Assembly: GCF_014656215.1 (NCBI RefSeq)
Contig: NZ_BNBZ01000006.1
Coordinates: 186,001-250,000 of the forward strand
Direction: 5' to 3'
Length of the DNA stretch: 64,000 nt
Origin: Streptomyces zaomyceticus
GTDB lineage: Bacteria; Actinomycetota; Actinomycetes; Streptomycetales; Streptomycetaceae
Shown here one piece after another: positions 14,659 through 23,884 of the stretch (its first letter is position 1; every line of letters starts with the position of its first letter). The notes under the pieces are model-generated. The model saw only the letters and a list, made by a program, of their open reading frames with translations. It searched no databases and was not told the origin of the DNA. The position numbers and the translations under genes were made by a program.

Positions 14659-16145
14659 GCGGCGCCGACTTCGACGCCGTCGTCATCGGCGCGGGCAACG
14701 CGGGCCTCACCGCAGCCGCCACACTCCAGCGCGCCGGCGCCCGCACCCTGCTCGTCGAGCGCCACAACGTGCCCGGCGGCTGTGCGACCTCCTTCCGGCG
14801 GGGACGCTTCGAGTTCGAGGTCGCGCTGCACCAGCTCTCCGGCATCGGCGCCGAGGGCCAGGCGTTCTCCCTGCGCCCCCTCTTCGACGGGCTCGGCATC
14901 GGCGACCGGCTGACCTGGGTCCGCGAGCCCGACCTCTACCGCACGGTGGTGCCCGGCAGCTTCGACGTGACGCTCCCGGCCGACTGGGAGGGCGCGACCG
15001 CGACCCTGGACGCGCACTTCCCGGGCAACCGCGCCCGCCTCGACCGCTTCTTCGCCCTCGTGCGCGACCTCACGTTCTGGCAGATCGCGGCCATGCGCGG
15101 CACACCGGCCGACCAGGTGGACGAGCTCTTCTTCCGGCACGGGCTGCGGCCCGCGCGGGACGTCCTCGACGAGCACTTCGAGGACGAGCGGCTCAAGGCG
15201 GTCCTGTCCTCCTACTGGGGCTACCTCGGCCAGCCCCCGTCCCGGCTGCCCTTCCAGGATCTCGCGCTGGTCCTCTTCGCGTACCTGGAGTTCAAGCCCT
15301 GGCACGTACGGGGCGGTTCGCAGGCGATGTCCGGCGCGATCCTCGACGCGTTCCTGGAGGCCGGCGGCGAGGTGCGGTTCCACACATCGGTGGAGGCGAT
15401 CCTGACGCGCGGCGGGAAGGCCGTCGGCGTACGGCTCGACGACGGCCAGGAGGTGAGCGCGACCGACGTCGTCTCCAACGCCTCCCTGCCCCTCACCTAC
15501 GGCATGCTCGACGGCCTCGACATCCCCGCCGCCGTCCGCGCCGACCTCGCCACCCGCCGGATCGGAGTCTCCGGCTTCGTCCTGCACATGGGCCTCGACG
15601 CCACACCGGCGGAGCTCGGGTTCACGACGAGCACCACCTTCGTCAACACCGACCTGGACGCCGACCGCACCTCCGCCTCCTGGCACACCCGGGAGCCCGC
15701 CCGGGGGATCTGCGTCACCTCGTACGACGTCGAGCCGATCGGCTTCGCACCGAGCGGGGCCACCCACGTCAGCCTGATGACCCTCCAGTACGGCTCCGCC
15801 TGGGACGGCGTCGCCCCCGCCGCGTACGCGCGGGAGAAGTTCGCCTACGCCGAGACGCTGCTCGACCTGGTCGAGACCGTCACCCCCGGCATCCGGGGCG
15901 CGATCGAGGAGGTCGACGTCGCCACCCCGCTCACCATGAGCCGCTACCTGGGCCACCCCGGCGGGGCGATCTACGGCTACGACCAGGATGCCACCGAGAG
16001 CTGGCAGTTCCGCGACAGCGAACGCCGCCCGCACGTCCCGGGGCTCCACCTCGCCGGCTCCTGGTCCGGCATGGGCGGCTTCCAGCCCACCCTCGAAGCC
16101 GGCGTGCGCGTGGCCCGTCGCCTGCTGCGCTCCAAGGCCGCCTGA
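14655..16145 (+). CDS. CrtI-like FAD-dependent oxidoreductase (phytoene desaturase/retinol saturase superfamily)
   Basis: 496 residues. The N-terminal FAD dinucleotide motif is VVIGAGNAGLTAAATLQRAG (GAGNAG at residues 12-17), then ERHNVPGGCATSFRRGRFEFE, the GG motif of the carotenoid desaturase/retinol saturase group. The C-terminal FAD motif is VPGLHLAGSWSGMGGFQPTLEAGVRVARRLL. These enzymes desaturate, saturate or isomerise polyenes and other lipids. No carotenoid biosynthesis genes are nearby. GTG 14655 overlaps the preceding stop, and the following FNR-ferredoxin gene starts 20 nt downstream, so the three proteins should be made together. The flavoprotein may receive electrons from that reductase. 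Substrate unknown. Confidence 0.85.
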   Translation: MSGADFDAVVIGAGNAGLTAAATLQRAGARTLLVERHNVPGGCATSFRRGRFEFEVALHQLSGIGAEGQAFSLRPLFDGLGIGDRLTWVREPDLYRTVVPGSFDVTLPADWEGATATLDAHFPGNRARLDRFFALVRDLTFWQIAAMRGTPADQVDELFFRHGLRPARDVLDEHFEDERLKAVLSSYWGYLGQPPSRLPFQDLALVLFAYLEFKPWHVRGGSQAMSGAILDAFLEAGGEVRFHTSVEAILTRGGKAVGVRLDDGQEVSATDVVSNASLPLTYGMLDGLDIPAAVRADLATRRIGVSGFVLHMGLDATPAELGFTTSTTFVNTDLDADRTSASWHTREPARGICVTSYDVEPIGFAPSGATHVSLMTLQYGSAWDGVAPAAYAREKFAYAETLLDLVETVTPGIRGAIEEVDVATPLTMSRYLGHPGGAIYGYDQDATESWQFRDSERRPHVPGLHLAGSWSGMGGFQPTLEAGVRVARRLLRSKAA

Positions 16146-16164
16146 AGAGACCCGGGAGACATCT

Positions 16165-17307
16165 GTGACGCCTCATCACCTCGCCGCGCGCTTCGCCGGG
16201 GCGGACGCCGTCCGGGACGAGATCGCGGCCCGCGCCGCGGACACCGCCGACCACGCCGCCCCGACCCGCCGCGCCGTCGAAGCCCACCACCCGCGACGGC
16301 TCGACCTCCTGGTCGACCGGGTCGTCGACGAGACGCCGAGCACCCGTACCTTCCGGCTGCGCCGTCCGGACGGGGCCGACCTGCCGCCCTTCCTCGCCGG
16401 GCAGTACGTGGGGGTGTTCGCGGACGGCACCAACCGGCCGTACGCGATCTCCTCCAGCCCCGCCGACCTCCGCCACTACGACCTGACCGTGCGCCGCGTG
16501 CCCGGCGGACGGATCAGCAACCATCTCCTCGACACCCTCGCCGCCGGCCGGGCCGTGACGACCACCGGCCCGCAGGGCACCTTCCACCACAACCCGCTCT
16601 TCCACGGAGAGGACGTGGTCTTCCTCGCCGGCGGCTCCGGCGTCGTACCCGCGACGAGCATGATCCGGGAGATCGCCGACCGGGGCCTCGACCGGCGCTT
16701 CCACCTCCTCTACGGCTCCCGGTCCCTCGACGACATCCTGTTCCGCGCGGAACTCGACGTGCTCGCCGCCGACCACCCCCACATCCGGGTCCACCACGTC
16801 CTCCAGCACCCGGACCCGCGCTGGTCGGGCCCCACCGGACTGCTGACCGCCGAGCTCGTCACCGAACTCGCCGGACCCCTCGACGGGCGGATGGTGTACG
16901 TGTGCGGGCCGCAGGCCCTCTACCCGTACGCCCTCGGCCAGCTCACCGAGCGGCTCGGACACCCGCGCCGCCGGATCCGCTTCGAGGCCAACGGCGCTCC
17001 CGCCGACCCCACCGCGCAGCGGCACTGGCCGGACGGCACCGACCCGGCGCGGGAGGTCACGGTCGCCACCCGCGGCACCGCGTTCCGCACCCGGCGCGGC
17101 CGCCCCCTCCTGGACGCCCTGGAGGACGCCGGCGTCCGTCCCGAGTCCGCCTGTCGCTCCGGCGAGTGCGGTCTCTGCCGGATCCGTGTCCTCAAGGGCG
17201 AGGTCCACCACGCGGAGGAGGCCCGGCTCCGGCTCTCCGACCCGGACTCGGGCTACGCGCACGCCTGCGTCGCTTACCCCCTGACGGACGTGGAACTGGA
17301 CGTCTGA
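16165..17307 (+). CDS. FNR-type reductase fused to a C-terminal plant-type [2Fe-2S] ferredoxin
   Basis: 380 residues from GTG 16165, with GGGAG 6 nt upstream. A 45-residue N-terminal extension precedes the flavin domain (FRLRRPDGADLPPFLAGQYV, RPYAISSSPA) and NAD(P) domain (VVFLAGGSGVVPATSMI, MVYVCGPQALYPY). The C-terminus carries a ferredoxin with Cys330, Cys335, Cys338 and Cys368 (C-x4-C-x2-C-x29-C). The order FAD, NAD, [2Fe-2S] is that of phthalate-dioxygenase-reductase-like and flavohemoprotein-derived electron-transfer modules. It would move electrons from NAD(P)H to an acceptor, most simply the product of the CrtI-like gene just upstream. No P450 or oxygenase lies adjacent. Confidence 0.88.
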   Translation: MTPHHLAARFAGADAVRDEIAARAADTADHAAPTRRAVEAHHPRRLDLLVDRVVDETPSTRTFRLRRPDGADLPPFLAGQYVGVFADGTNRPYAISSSPADLRHYDLTVRRVPGGRISNHLLDTLAAGRAVTTTGPQGTFHHNPLFHGEDVVFLAGGSGVVPATSMIREIADRGLDRRFHLLYGSRSLDDILFRAELDVLAADHPHIRVHHVLQHPDPRWSGPTGLLTAELVTELAGPLDGRMVYVCGPQALYPYALGQLTERLGHPRRRIRFEANGAPADPTAQRHWPDGTDPAREVTVATRGTAFRTRRGRPLLDALEDAGVRPESACRSGECGLCRIRVLKGEVHHAEEARLRLSDPDSGYAHACVAYPLTDVELDV

Positions 17308-17482
17308 GGCGCGCGGGGAGGGCCGGCGCTCGTACGCGGACGTGGGGCTCGGGCGTACGGACGAGATCGAACGGCCCGACTGTTCACCGATTCAGGTGAC
17401 AGCGGCCGAGGCGAAACGTCCCTCCCCGCAGCGGGGCGGCCACGCTCGAAGCGACACATGGAGCCACCCTGTGGAGCGTCCG

Positions 17483-17890
17483 ATGCAGCTGATCCCCCGT
17501 CATGACCCGTACCTCGTCGTCCGCTCGACCGGCGGTGACACCGTCGCCTTCCTCCGCGGTGAGCTCGATCTCGTCCTCGTACGGCACCTGCGGCCCGATC
17601 TGGACGCCCTCGTCCGGGAGTCCGACGCCCTGACCGTCGACATCCGGCGCCTCACGTTCTGCGACGCCACCGGGCTCGGCCTCCTCGCCCACTGCGCCGG
17701 GCGCACACGGCAGCGCGGCGCGCGCTGGAGACTCGTCTGCGACCAGCCGTGGATCCTCCGGCTCATCCGCCTGACGGCGCTGTGCGACCTCCTGTGCCCG
17801 GAGGCCGCGCGGCCGGACGGACCCGAGTCCCTGTCCGGGCCTGCGGACCCTCAATCGTCCGACCCCGGGGTGATCAGACCCGTCTCGTAG
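17483..17890 (+). CDS. STAS-domain anti-sigma factor antagonist
   Basis: 135 residues from ATG 17483 (GGAG 6 nt upstream); GTG 17471, also with GGAG, would add four residues. STAS core: LVVRSTGGDTVAFLRGELDLVLVRHLRPDLDAL, then VDIRRLTFCDATGLGLLAHCAGRTRQRG. The phosphorylation loop, DSSG in SpoIIAA, is DATG, so Thr replaces the target Ser. Partners would be an anti-sigma kinase and a sigma factor, not in the window. A TCACC-N6-GGTGA repeat (17384-17399) lies upstream. The C-terminal tail is Pro/Ser-rich and its gene overlaps the convergent response regulator by 40 bp. Confidence 0.85.
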   Translation: MQLIPRHDPYLVVRSTGGDTVAFLRGELDLVLVRHLRPDLDALVRESDALTVDIRRLTFCDATGLGLLAHCAGRTRQRGARWRLVCDQPWILRLIRLTALCDLLCPEAARPDGPESLSGPADPQSSDPGVIRPVS

Positions 17891-18549
17891 GCGGCGATCA
17901 CGGCCTGCGCCCGGTCGCGCAGCCGGAGCTTCGACAGGATGCGGGCGACATGCGTCTTCACCGTCGCCTCACTCAGGCGGAACCGCTCGGCCAGCTCGGC
18001 GTTGCTGTGGCCGCGCGCCAGGGCCTCCAGGACCTCACGTTCGCGCGGGGTCAGCGTGGCCAGTTCCCGGTGCGGGGCGGCCGCCCGCCCGCCGGACGTC
18101 GCGAAGCGCGCCACCAGACGGCGGGTGATCGCCGGGGCGAGGAGCGCGTCGCCCGACCGGACGAGCCGCACCGCCGCCGTCAGGTGCTCGGGGGTCACGT
18201 CCTTGAGCAGGAAGCCGCTCGCACCCGCGTCGAGCGCCGCGTACACGTACTGGTCGAGGTCGTAGGTGGTGAGGACGACGATCCTGGGCGGCCTCGGCCC
18301 GTCCGCCCCGTCCGTGTTCCCGGCCCTGTCCGCGAGGATGCGGCGGGTGGCCTCCAGGCCGTCGGTGCCGGGCATCCGGATGTCCATCAGGACCACGTCC
18401 GGCCGGGTCCGCCGCACCGCGGCCACCGCCGCGTCACCGTCGGCGGCCTCCCCGACCACGTCGATGCCGTCGGCGGCGAGGATCATCCGGAAACCGGTCC
18501 GCACCAGGGCCTGGTCGTCGACGATCACCACCCTCGGAGCGTCGGTCAC
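17851..18549 (-). CDS. NarL/FixJ-family response regulator
   Basis: 232 residues. Receiver domain with DD at 11-12, phospho-acceptor Asp56 in VLMDIRMPGTDG and the conserved Lys in FLLKDVTPEHL. The C-terminal LuxR-type HTH is LTPREREVLEALARGHSNAELAERFRLSEATVKTHVARILSKLRLRDRAQAVI. GTG 18549 has GGGAGG upstream and overlaps the stop of the histidine kinase gene (GTGA). The likely target is the divergent MacB-like ABC operon at 20.2-23.3 kb. The 3' end overlaps the STAS gene in convergent orientation. Confidence 0.93.
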   Translation of the reverse strand: MTDAPRVVIVDDQALVRTGFRMILAADGIDVVGEAADGDAAVAAVRRTRPDVVLMDIRMPGTDGLEATRRILADRAGNTDGADGPRPPRIVVLTTYDLDQYVYAALDAGASGFLLKDVTPEHLTAAVRLVRSGDALLAPAITRRLVARFATSGGRAAAPHRELATLTPREREVLEALARGHSNAELAERFRLSEATVKTHVARILSKLRLRDRAQAVIAAYETGLITPGSDD

Positions 18550-19928
18550 GGAGCCTCCCACGGAATCACCGCCCGGACCTCGTACCCGCCGCCCGGGCCC
18601 CTGCCCGTCCGCAGCGTACCGCCGTACACCGCGAGCCGTTCCCGCAGACCGAGCAGGCCGTGCCCGCCGCCCGGGAACGCCGCCCCACGCTCGGGCCGGC
18701 CCTTCGGGGCGCCGGGGCCGGCAGCGCCCGTGTCGCACACCTCCACACGGAGCCGGCGGGGCTCGTAGGCCACGGTGACCGAGACCCGCGCGCCCGGTGC
18801 GTGCTTCACGACGTTCGTCAGCGCCTCCTGCACCACCCGGTAGGCGGCGAGGTCCACCCCGGCCGGCAGCGCGACCGGTTCGCCCTCCACCGTCACCCCC
18901 ACCGGCACCCCGGAGGCCCGCACCCGGTCCGTCAGCTCCGTCAGCCGGTCCAGGCCCGGTTGCGGGGCGAGGTCCACGTCGACGGCCGGGTAGGGGCCGT
19001 CCGCGGCCATCGTGAGCAGCCCCATCACGTGCCGCAGCTCCGACATGGCCGTCCGCCCCGCCGCCTCCACCGCGAGCATCGCCTCGCGGGCCAGGTCGGG
19101 GGAGGTGTCGAGCACCGTGCGCGCGGCACCGGCCTGGATCGTCATCATGCTGACGTTGTGGGTCACCACGTCGTGCAGCTCCCGCGCGATCCGGGACCGC
19201 TCCGCCTCCACCGCCCGCCGCAGCTCGGCCTCCCGCCCGTCACGCAGCGCCCGCTCCCGCCGGCGCCACAGATGGACACCGTGCGAGGCGAGGGCGATCG
19301 GCAGCAGGACGAGCAGGGGGACGAAGCCCTCGTCCACTTCCGGAACCAGGGGAAACACCGCGTACAGCACCGCACCCGCGACGAGGGAGACGACCACCGC
19401 CGTGCGGTGCGGGCTGTACATCGCCGCGCTGTACGCCGCGACCAGACCCGACGCGAAGGTGACCGTGGTCGCGTCGGCGGCGACATGGCCCTGGTGCAGG
19501 AGCACCGTCGTGCCCATCACCACCCAGTAGACGGTCAGCGGACAACGGCGGCGCAGCACCAGCGGCAGCGCCGTCAGCGCGGCCGCGAGCAACTCCCAGG
19601 ACTCGGCCGGGGGAAGCAGATACTCCACCGCCCCGGGACGGGGAACCGCCGGGAGCTCCGGGGGGACGGGCGGCGAGGGCGCCGGGAACGCGGACGCTGC
19701 CCCCGGCGGCGACGGGATCGGCGGCGGCGCCGGGACAGGGAACGGAGGGTCGCCCGGATCCGGATGGACGTCCACGTACGAGCGGTTCAGATCACCCACG
19801 ATCGTCGTGATCGCGAGCGCCAGGGCGAGCAGCCCGTCGGCCGCCCATGCCCAGCGGGACGACGGGGGCGGCGTACCGAAGGTCCGGTGTCCGCGCACCC
19901 GGTCGACGAGTTCCTCGTACCAGCTCAC
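18546..19928 (-). CDS. HisKA_3 sensor histidine kinase
   Basis: 460 residues from GTG 19928. Membrane segments flank a proline-rich external loop (about residues 55-105: PPFPVPAPPPIPSPPG and related stretches), then further helices to about 225. The HisKA_3 dimerisation helix has ERSRIARELHDVVTHNVS with phospho-acceptor His252. The HATPase domain (VVQEALTNVVKHAPGARV, GHGLLGLRERLAVYGG) is complete. An upstream in-frame ATG at 20003 would add 25 residues but has no ribosome site either; homologues begin near SWYEELVDR. Coupled to the response regulator. The proline-rich loop suggests cell-envelope stress or antimicrobial-peptide sensing, an inference. Confidence 0.9.
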   Translation of the reverse strand: MSWYEELVDRVRGHRTFGTPPPSSRWAWAADGLLALALAITTIVGDLNRSYVDVHPDPGDPPFPVPAPPPIPSPPGAASAFPAPSPPVPPELPAVPRPGAVEYLLPPAESWELLAAALTALPLVLRRRCPLTVYWVVMGTTVLLHQGHVAADATTVTFASGLVAAYSAAMYSPHRTAVVVSLVAGAVLYAVFPLVPEVDEGFVPLLVLLPIALASHGVHLWRRRERALRDGREAELRRAVEAERSRIARELHDVVTHNVSMMTIQAGAARTVLDTSPDLAREAMLAVEAAGRTAMSELRHVMGLLTMAADGPYPAVDVDLAPQPGLDRLTELTDRVRASGVPVGVTVEGEPVALPAGVDLAAYRVVQEALTNVVKHAPGARVSVTVAYEPRRLRVEVCDTGAAGPGAPKGRPERGAAFPGGGHGLLGLRERLAVYGGTLRTGRGPGGGYEVRAVIPWEAP

Positions 19929-20192
19929 CGGTGCAGTCTGCCAAGGCGGGCGGAGCGGGCGGATCAGCCCCTGGGACCAGCCCTCCGCTCCCGGGGAGTA
20001 CATCGCACGGATGACGTGGTCGCGCCTCCACCGCGGACGGTACGGATCTTCGGCACCGAGGCCGACGCGCCCGTGGCGGGACCGCTCCTAGCGTCGGTAC
20101 GGCGCGGGGCACGGCCGACGGGATCGCCGCCGGGAGCCGGCCGGCCGCGCTCTCTCCGACGCCGTCTCCCGCACCCGAGCCCTGGAGGGCCC

Positions 20193-20888
20193 ATGACCGG
20201 ACCCGAGCCCCTGATCGAGCTGAACGACGTCGGGAGGACGTACGACGACGACCGGGCCGCGCTGTCCGGGCTGACCCTGCGTGTCGCACGGGGCGAGGCG
20301 CTCGCCGTCCTCGGTCCCTCCGGCAGCGGCAAGTCGACCCTGCTCAACCTTCTCGCGGGCCTGGACCGGCCGACCACCGGCGAGGTGACGGTGGACGGAC
20401 TGCGCGTCGACCGACTGAACGAGACCGCGTCCGCCACCTACCGGCGCAGCCGGATCGGGATGGTGTTCCAGTTCTTCAACCTCCTCGACGACCTCACCGT
20501 CACCGACAACGTGCTGCTCCCGGCCCAGCTCGCCGGGATGCCACGGGCCCGGGCGGCGGCGCGGGCCGCCGAACTCCTGGAGCGGCTCGGCGTCGCCCGG
20601 CACGCGCGCGTGCACCCCGGCCGCCTCTCCGGGGGCGAGCGGCAACGCGTCGCCGTCGCACGGGCCCTGATGAACCGGCCGCCGCTGCTCCTCGCCGACG
20701 AGCCGACCGGCGCGCTGGACACCGCGTCCGGCGCGGACGTCCGCGATCTCCTCCGGGAGCTGAACGCCGAGGGGCAGACCATCGTCCTGGTGACCCACGA
20801 CCTGGCGCTCGCCGAGGCCTGCGCGACCCGCACGATCGAACTCGTCGACGGCCGCGTCGCCAGGGACGTCCTGGCGGTGTCCCGATGA
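20193..20888 (+). CDS. MacB/LolD-type ABC exporter ATPase
   Basis: 231 residues from ATG 20193 with GGAGG four nt upstream. Motifs are canonical: Walker A GPSGSGKST, MVFQFFNLLDDLTVTDNV, signature LSGGERQRVAVARAL, Walker B LLLADEPTGALD and the H-loop THD. This subfamily works with FtsX-type permeases in lipoprotein release, antibiotic efflux or sensing. The stop overlaps the permease start (ATGA). It is divergent from the two-component pair, the standard arrangement for a TCS-controlled exporter. Confidence 0.93.
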   Translation: MTGPEPLIELNDVGRTYDDDRAALSGLTLRVARGEALAVLGPSGSGKSTLLNLLAGLDRPTTGEVTVDGLRVDRLNETASATYRRSRIGMVFQFFNLLDDLTVTDNVLLPAQLAGMPRARAAARAAELLERLGVARHARVHPGRLSGGERQRVAVARALMNRPPLLLADEPTGALDTASGADVRDLLRELNAEGQTIVLVTHDLALAEACATRTIELVDGRVARDVLAVSR

Positions 20889-23278
20889 GCGGCGGCGCTC
20901 TCGGCCGGGTCGTGCGCGCGGGGGTCGGACGGCGGCGTACCCAGACCGCGGTGATGGTGCTGACCACGTTGCTGTCCGTCGCCTCCGCCGTCCTCGCGGT
21001 CGGCCTCCTCGTCGCCTCGGGCGCCCCGTTCGACCGGGCCTTCTCCCAGCAGCGCGGGGCGCATCTGACCGTGCGGTTCGCCGGTTCGGCCGACAGCGCG
21101 GGGGCCTGGCCGGCCGCGACGGCGCAGGCGCCCGGAGTCGCCGCGGCCGCCGGCCCGTTCGCCCTCGTCTCCGTACGTCTCCGTACGGACGGAACGGCGA
21201 CTCCTCCCGGGTTCGAACCGCCGCCCCTGACCGTGGTCGGCCGGGCGTCCGCCGCGGGGGCCGTGGACGCGGTGACCCTGGTGGAGGGCCGATGGGCGCA
21301 GGCCGCGGGTGAGGTCGTCCTGGAACGGGGTTCCCGACCGCCGGGCGCGGAGGTGGGGACCCGCCTGACCGCCGGGAGCGTCGTCCTCACCGTGGTCGGC
21401 ATCGCCGGGTCCGCCGGGGAGAGCGCCGACGCCTGGGTCGTACCGGCGCAGCTCACGGCGCTCGCGGGGGAACGCCCGACCGCGTTCCAGATGCTCTACC
21501 GGTTCACCGCCGCCGACACGCGCGCGGAGGTCGAGGCGGGTCGCGGGGCGATCGTCGCCGCGGCCCCGGCGGGAGCGGTCGTCGGGGCCCGGTCCTACCT
21601 CGACGTCCGTGAGACCGCCCAGGAGAACACGGCGGCCTTCGTGCCCTTCGTGACCGCGTTCGCCCTCCTCGGGCTCGCGATGTCCGTCCTGGTGATCGGC
21701 ATCGTGGTGAGCGGCGCCGTGGGCGCCGCGACCCGCCGGATCGGCATCCTCAAGGCACTCGGCTTCACCCCGTTCCAGGTCGGCCGGGCGTATGTGGCAC
21801 AGGCCCTGATCCCGGGTTCCGCGGGGGTTCTGCTCGGTGTCGCCCTCGGCAACGTGCTCGCCGTTCCCCTCATGGCCGAGGTGGCGGAGACGTACGGGAC
21901 GACGGCCGTCCTCATCCCGCTCTGGGTGGACGTCGTGGTACCGGCGGCCGCCCTCGCGGTGGTTGCCGGGGCCGCCTTCGGCCCCGCGCTGCGCGCGGCC
22001 CGGATGCCGACCGCGGCGGTGCTCCGCCTCGGCGAGTCCGCCGCGGGCGGGGGCGGCCTCCGGATCCGCGGCCTGCTCGGACGGCTGCCGCTGCCGCGCC
22101 CCGTGACCCTGGGCCTGGCCGCGCCCTTCGCCCGCCCGGCGCGCGCGGCGAGTACGGCCGCGGCGGTGGCCTTCGGCGCCCTCGCGGTGACGTTCGCGGT
22201 GGGACTCGGGAGCACCCTGGTCGCGGTGAAGACCGACGGGGATCCGGACAAGGGCGGTGACGTCACCGTCCGCACGGTGGCGCGGCCGGACGACCCGGCA
22301 CCGGGCCGGCCGGGTGCCGAGGACGGCGGACCGGGGGTGCCCCTGCCGGGGAAGCCGGCCGATCCGGCCGCGGTCGCGGCGGCGATCGCCGCGCTCCCGG
22401 GCACCGCCTCCGTGTACCGGACCGCGGGGACCCAGGTGGAGGTGGCGGGGCTCAAGGGCGGCGCGCCGCTCGTCGCGTACGAGGGGAGCACCGCGGGCAG
22501 TCCGCACACGATGGTCTCCGGCCGCTGGTTCGCGGCCGTGGGCGAGGCGGTGGCCCCGACACGGTTCCTCCGCGCGACGGGGGTGCGCGTGGGCGACACG
22601 GTCACCCTGTCCGAACAGGGGCGCACCGTACGGGTGCGGATCGTGGGCGAGGTCTTCGACCTGGGCGGCGACGGCATGACCCTGCGCAGCGATACCGCGT
22701 CCGTCGCCGCGCTGCGGCCTCCCTACATGCCGGCGGACTTCGCCGTCACCGTCGCCCCGGGCACGGACCCCGCGGACTACGCCGAGCGGCTGGACGCCGC
22801 CGTCTCCCCGCTGGGCGCGGAGGCGGCGGTCACGGAGGCGGGCAAATCGAGCGTCATCCGGGCGATGCAGGCCCTGATCGTCATGCTCACGCTGATGCTG
22901 GTCGTCGTCGCCTGTCTCGGGGTGCTCAACACGGTGGTCCTCGACACCCGTGACCGCGTGCGGGACCTGGGCGTGTACAAGGCGCTCGGGATGACCCCGC
23001 GGCAGACCGTCGTACAGGTCCTCACCTCGGTCGGCACCATCGGCCTGGTGGCGGGCGCGGTCGGGGTGCCGCTCGGCGTGGCACTGCACCGCCAGGTCAT
23101 GCCCGCCATGGGCCGCGCGGTCGGCACCACGATCCCGTCCGCCGACATCGACGTCTACGGCGCGCCGCTGCTGGCACTTCTCGCGACCGCCGGTGTGGTG
23201 ATCGCGACGGCCGGCGCCCTGCTCCCGGCGGGCTGGGCGGCCGGGGCGGCGACGGCACGGGCCCTGCGGGCGGAGTAG
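20885..23278 (+). CDS. FtsX-like ABC permease, two-module type
   Basis: 797 residues. One N-terminal helix (TAVMVLTTLLSVASAVLAVGLL), a large extracytoplasmic domain, three helices around 255-385, a second helix at about 410-440 and second external domain, then three C-terminal helices (LIVMLTLMLVVVACLGVLNTVVLDTRDRVRDLGVYKALGMTP...). The duplicated FtsX blocks contain (R/V)RDLGVYKALGMTPRQ and TRRIGILKALGFTPFQ. With the ATPase it forms a complete MacB-like unit that probably pumps or senses an envelope-active compound. The start overlaps the ATPase stop. Confidence 0.92.
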   Translation: MSGGALGRVVRAGVGRRRTQTAVMVLTTLLSVASAVLAVGLLVASGAPFDRAFSQQRGAHLTVRFAGSADSAGAWPAATAQAPGVAAAAGPFALVSVRLRTDGTATPPGFEPPPLTVVGRASAAGAVDAVTLVEGRWAQAAGEVVLERGSRPPGAEVGTRLTAGSVVLTVVGIAGSAGESADAWVVPAQLTALAGERPTAFQMLYRFTAADTRAEVEAGRGAIVAAAPAGAVVGARSYLDVRETAQENTAAFVPFVTAFALLGLAMSVLVIGIVVSGAVGAATRRIGILKALGFTPFQVGRAYVAQALIPGSAGVLLGVALGNVLAVPLMAEVAETYGTTAVLIPLWVDVVVPAAALAVVAGAAFGPALRAARMPTAAVLRLGESAAGGGGLRIRGLLGRLPLPRPVTLGLAAPFARPARAASTAAAVAFGALAVTFAVGLGSTLVAVKTDGDPDKGGDVTVRTVARPDDPAPGRPGAEDGGPGVPLPGKPADPAAVAAAIAALPGTASVYRTAGTQVEVAGLKGGAPLVAYEGSTAGSPHTMVSGRWFAAVGEAVAPTRFLRATGVRVGDTVTLSEQGRTVRVRIVGEVFDLGGDGMTLRSDTASVAALRPPYMPADFAVTVAPGTDPADYAERLDAAVSPLGAEAAVTEAGKSSVIRAMQALIVMLTLMLVVVACLGVLNTVVLDTRDRVRDLGVYKALGMTPRQTVVQVLTSVGTIGLVAGAVGVPLGVALHRQVMPAMGRAVGTTIPSADIDVYGAPLLALLATAGVVIATAGALLPAGWAAGAATARALRAE

Positions 23279-23331
23279 CGGGGCAGCGGAGGGAGGGGGC
23301 GGGGCCGGGCCCTCGCGATACCGTCGGACGC

Positions 23332-23847
23332 ATGTCTGAAGTCCGGTTGACCACGCCCTCCTTCCTCGTGCTGGGCATCATCGACAAGCTGGGTGAGGCC
23401 AGCCCGTACGACGTGAAGGTCGAGGCCGCGCGGACCGTGGCACCGTTCTGGTCCATGCCCCACGCACAGGTCTACGCCCAGTGCGACCGGCTCCTGGAGG
23501 CGGGGCTGCTCTCGGAGGTCAGACAGACCGGGGGGCGGAACCGACGCCTGATGAAGCTCACCGGCGAGGGCACGGCGGCGCTCCGCGGCTGGCTGGCGGA
23601 CCCCGACTTCGTCCCGGTCGAGGCGCGCGAACGCGGCATCCTCAAGCTGTGGTTCGGTGCGAGCCCGCGCGTCCACGCCCCGGTGCAGATCGAGGAGCAC
23701 CGGCGGACCCTGGACGAGTACGAGGAACTCGCGGGTGACGTGGGTGAGTTGCTGACGCGCGGGCAGCGCGAGGCCCTGGAGTTCGGCATCCGGTACGAGC
23801 GGATGATGGTCGATTTCTGGCACTGGGTCGAGAGCCGCGAGTCCTGA
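23332..23847 (+). CDS. PadR-family transcriptional regulator
   Basis: 171 residues. N-terminal winged helix TTPSFLVLGIIDKLGEASPYDVKVEAARTVAPFWSMPHAQVYAQCDRLLEAGLL with the wing TGGRNRRLMKLTGEGTAAL, and a C-terminal helical domain (Vir_act_alpha_C-like). TACCGT (23319-23324) lies 7 nt before the ATG, indicating a leaderless transcript. It probably controls the membrane-protein operon starting at 23979, whose promoter carries a perfect 7-bp inverted repeat. Confidence 0.88.
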   Translation: MSEVRLTTPSFLVLGIIDKLGEASPYDVKVEAARTVAPFWSMPHAQVYAQCDRLLEAGLLSEVRQTGGRNRRLMKLTGEGTAALRGWLADPDFVPVEARERGILKLWFGASPRVHAPVQIEEHRRTLDEYEELAGDVGELLTRGQREALEFGIRYERMMVDFWHWVESRES

Positions 23848-23884
23848 TTCCCGTCCGCGGGTCCTGATTCTTGTTACCGACCGG

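Noticed and set aside
14199..16049. Minus-strand open frame of over 600 codons opposite the redox cassette
   Set aside because: It is the complement-strand shadow of the SnoaL-like and CrtI-like genes. Its composition is typical of shadow frames, without recognisable motifs.
18660..20888. Long plus-strand frame fused to the ABC ATPase
   Set aside because: The upstream 500 codons are antisense to the histidine kinase. The ATPase has its own ATG with a GGAGG at 20193.
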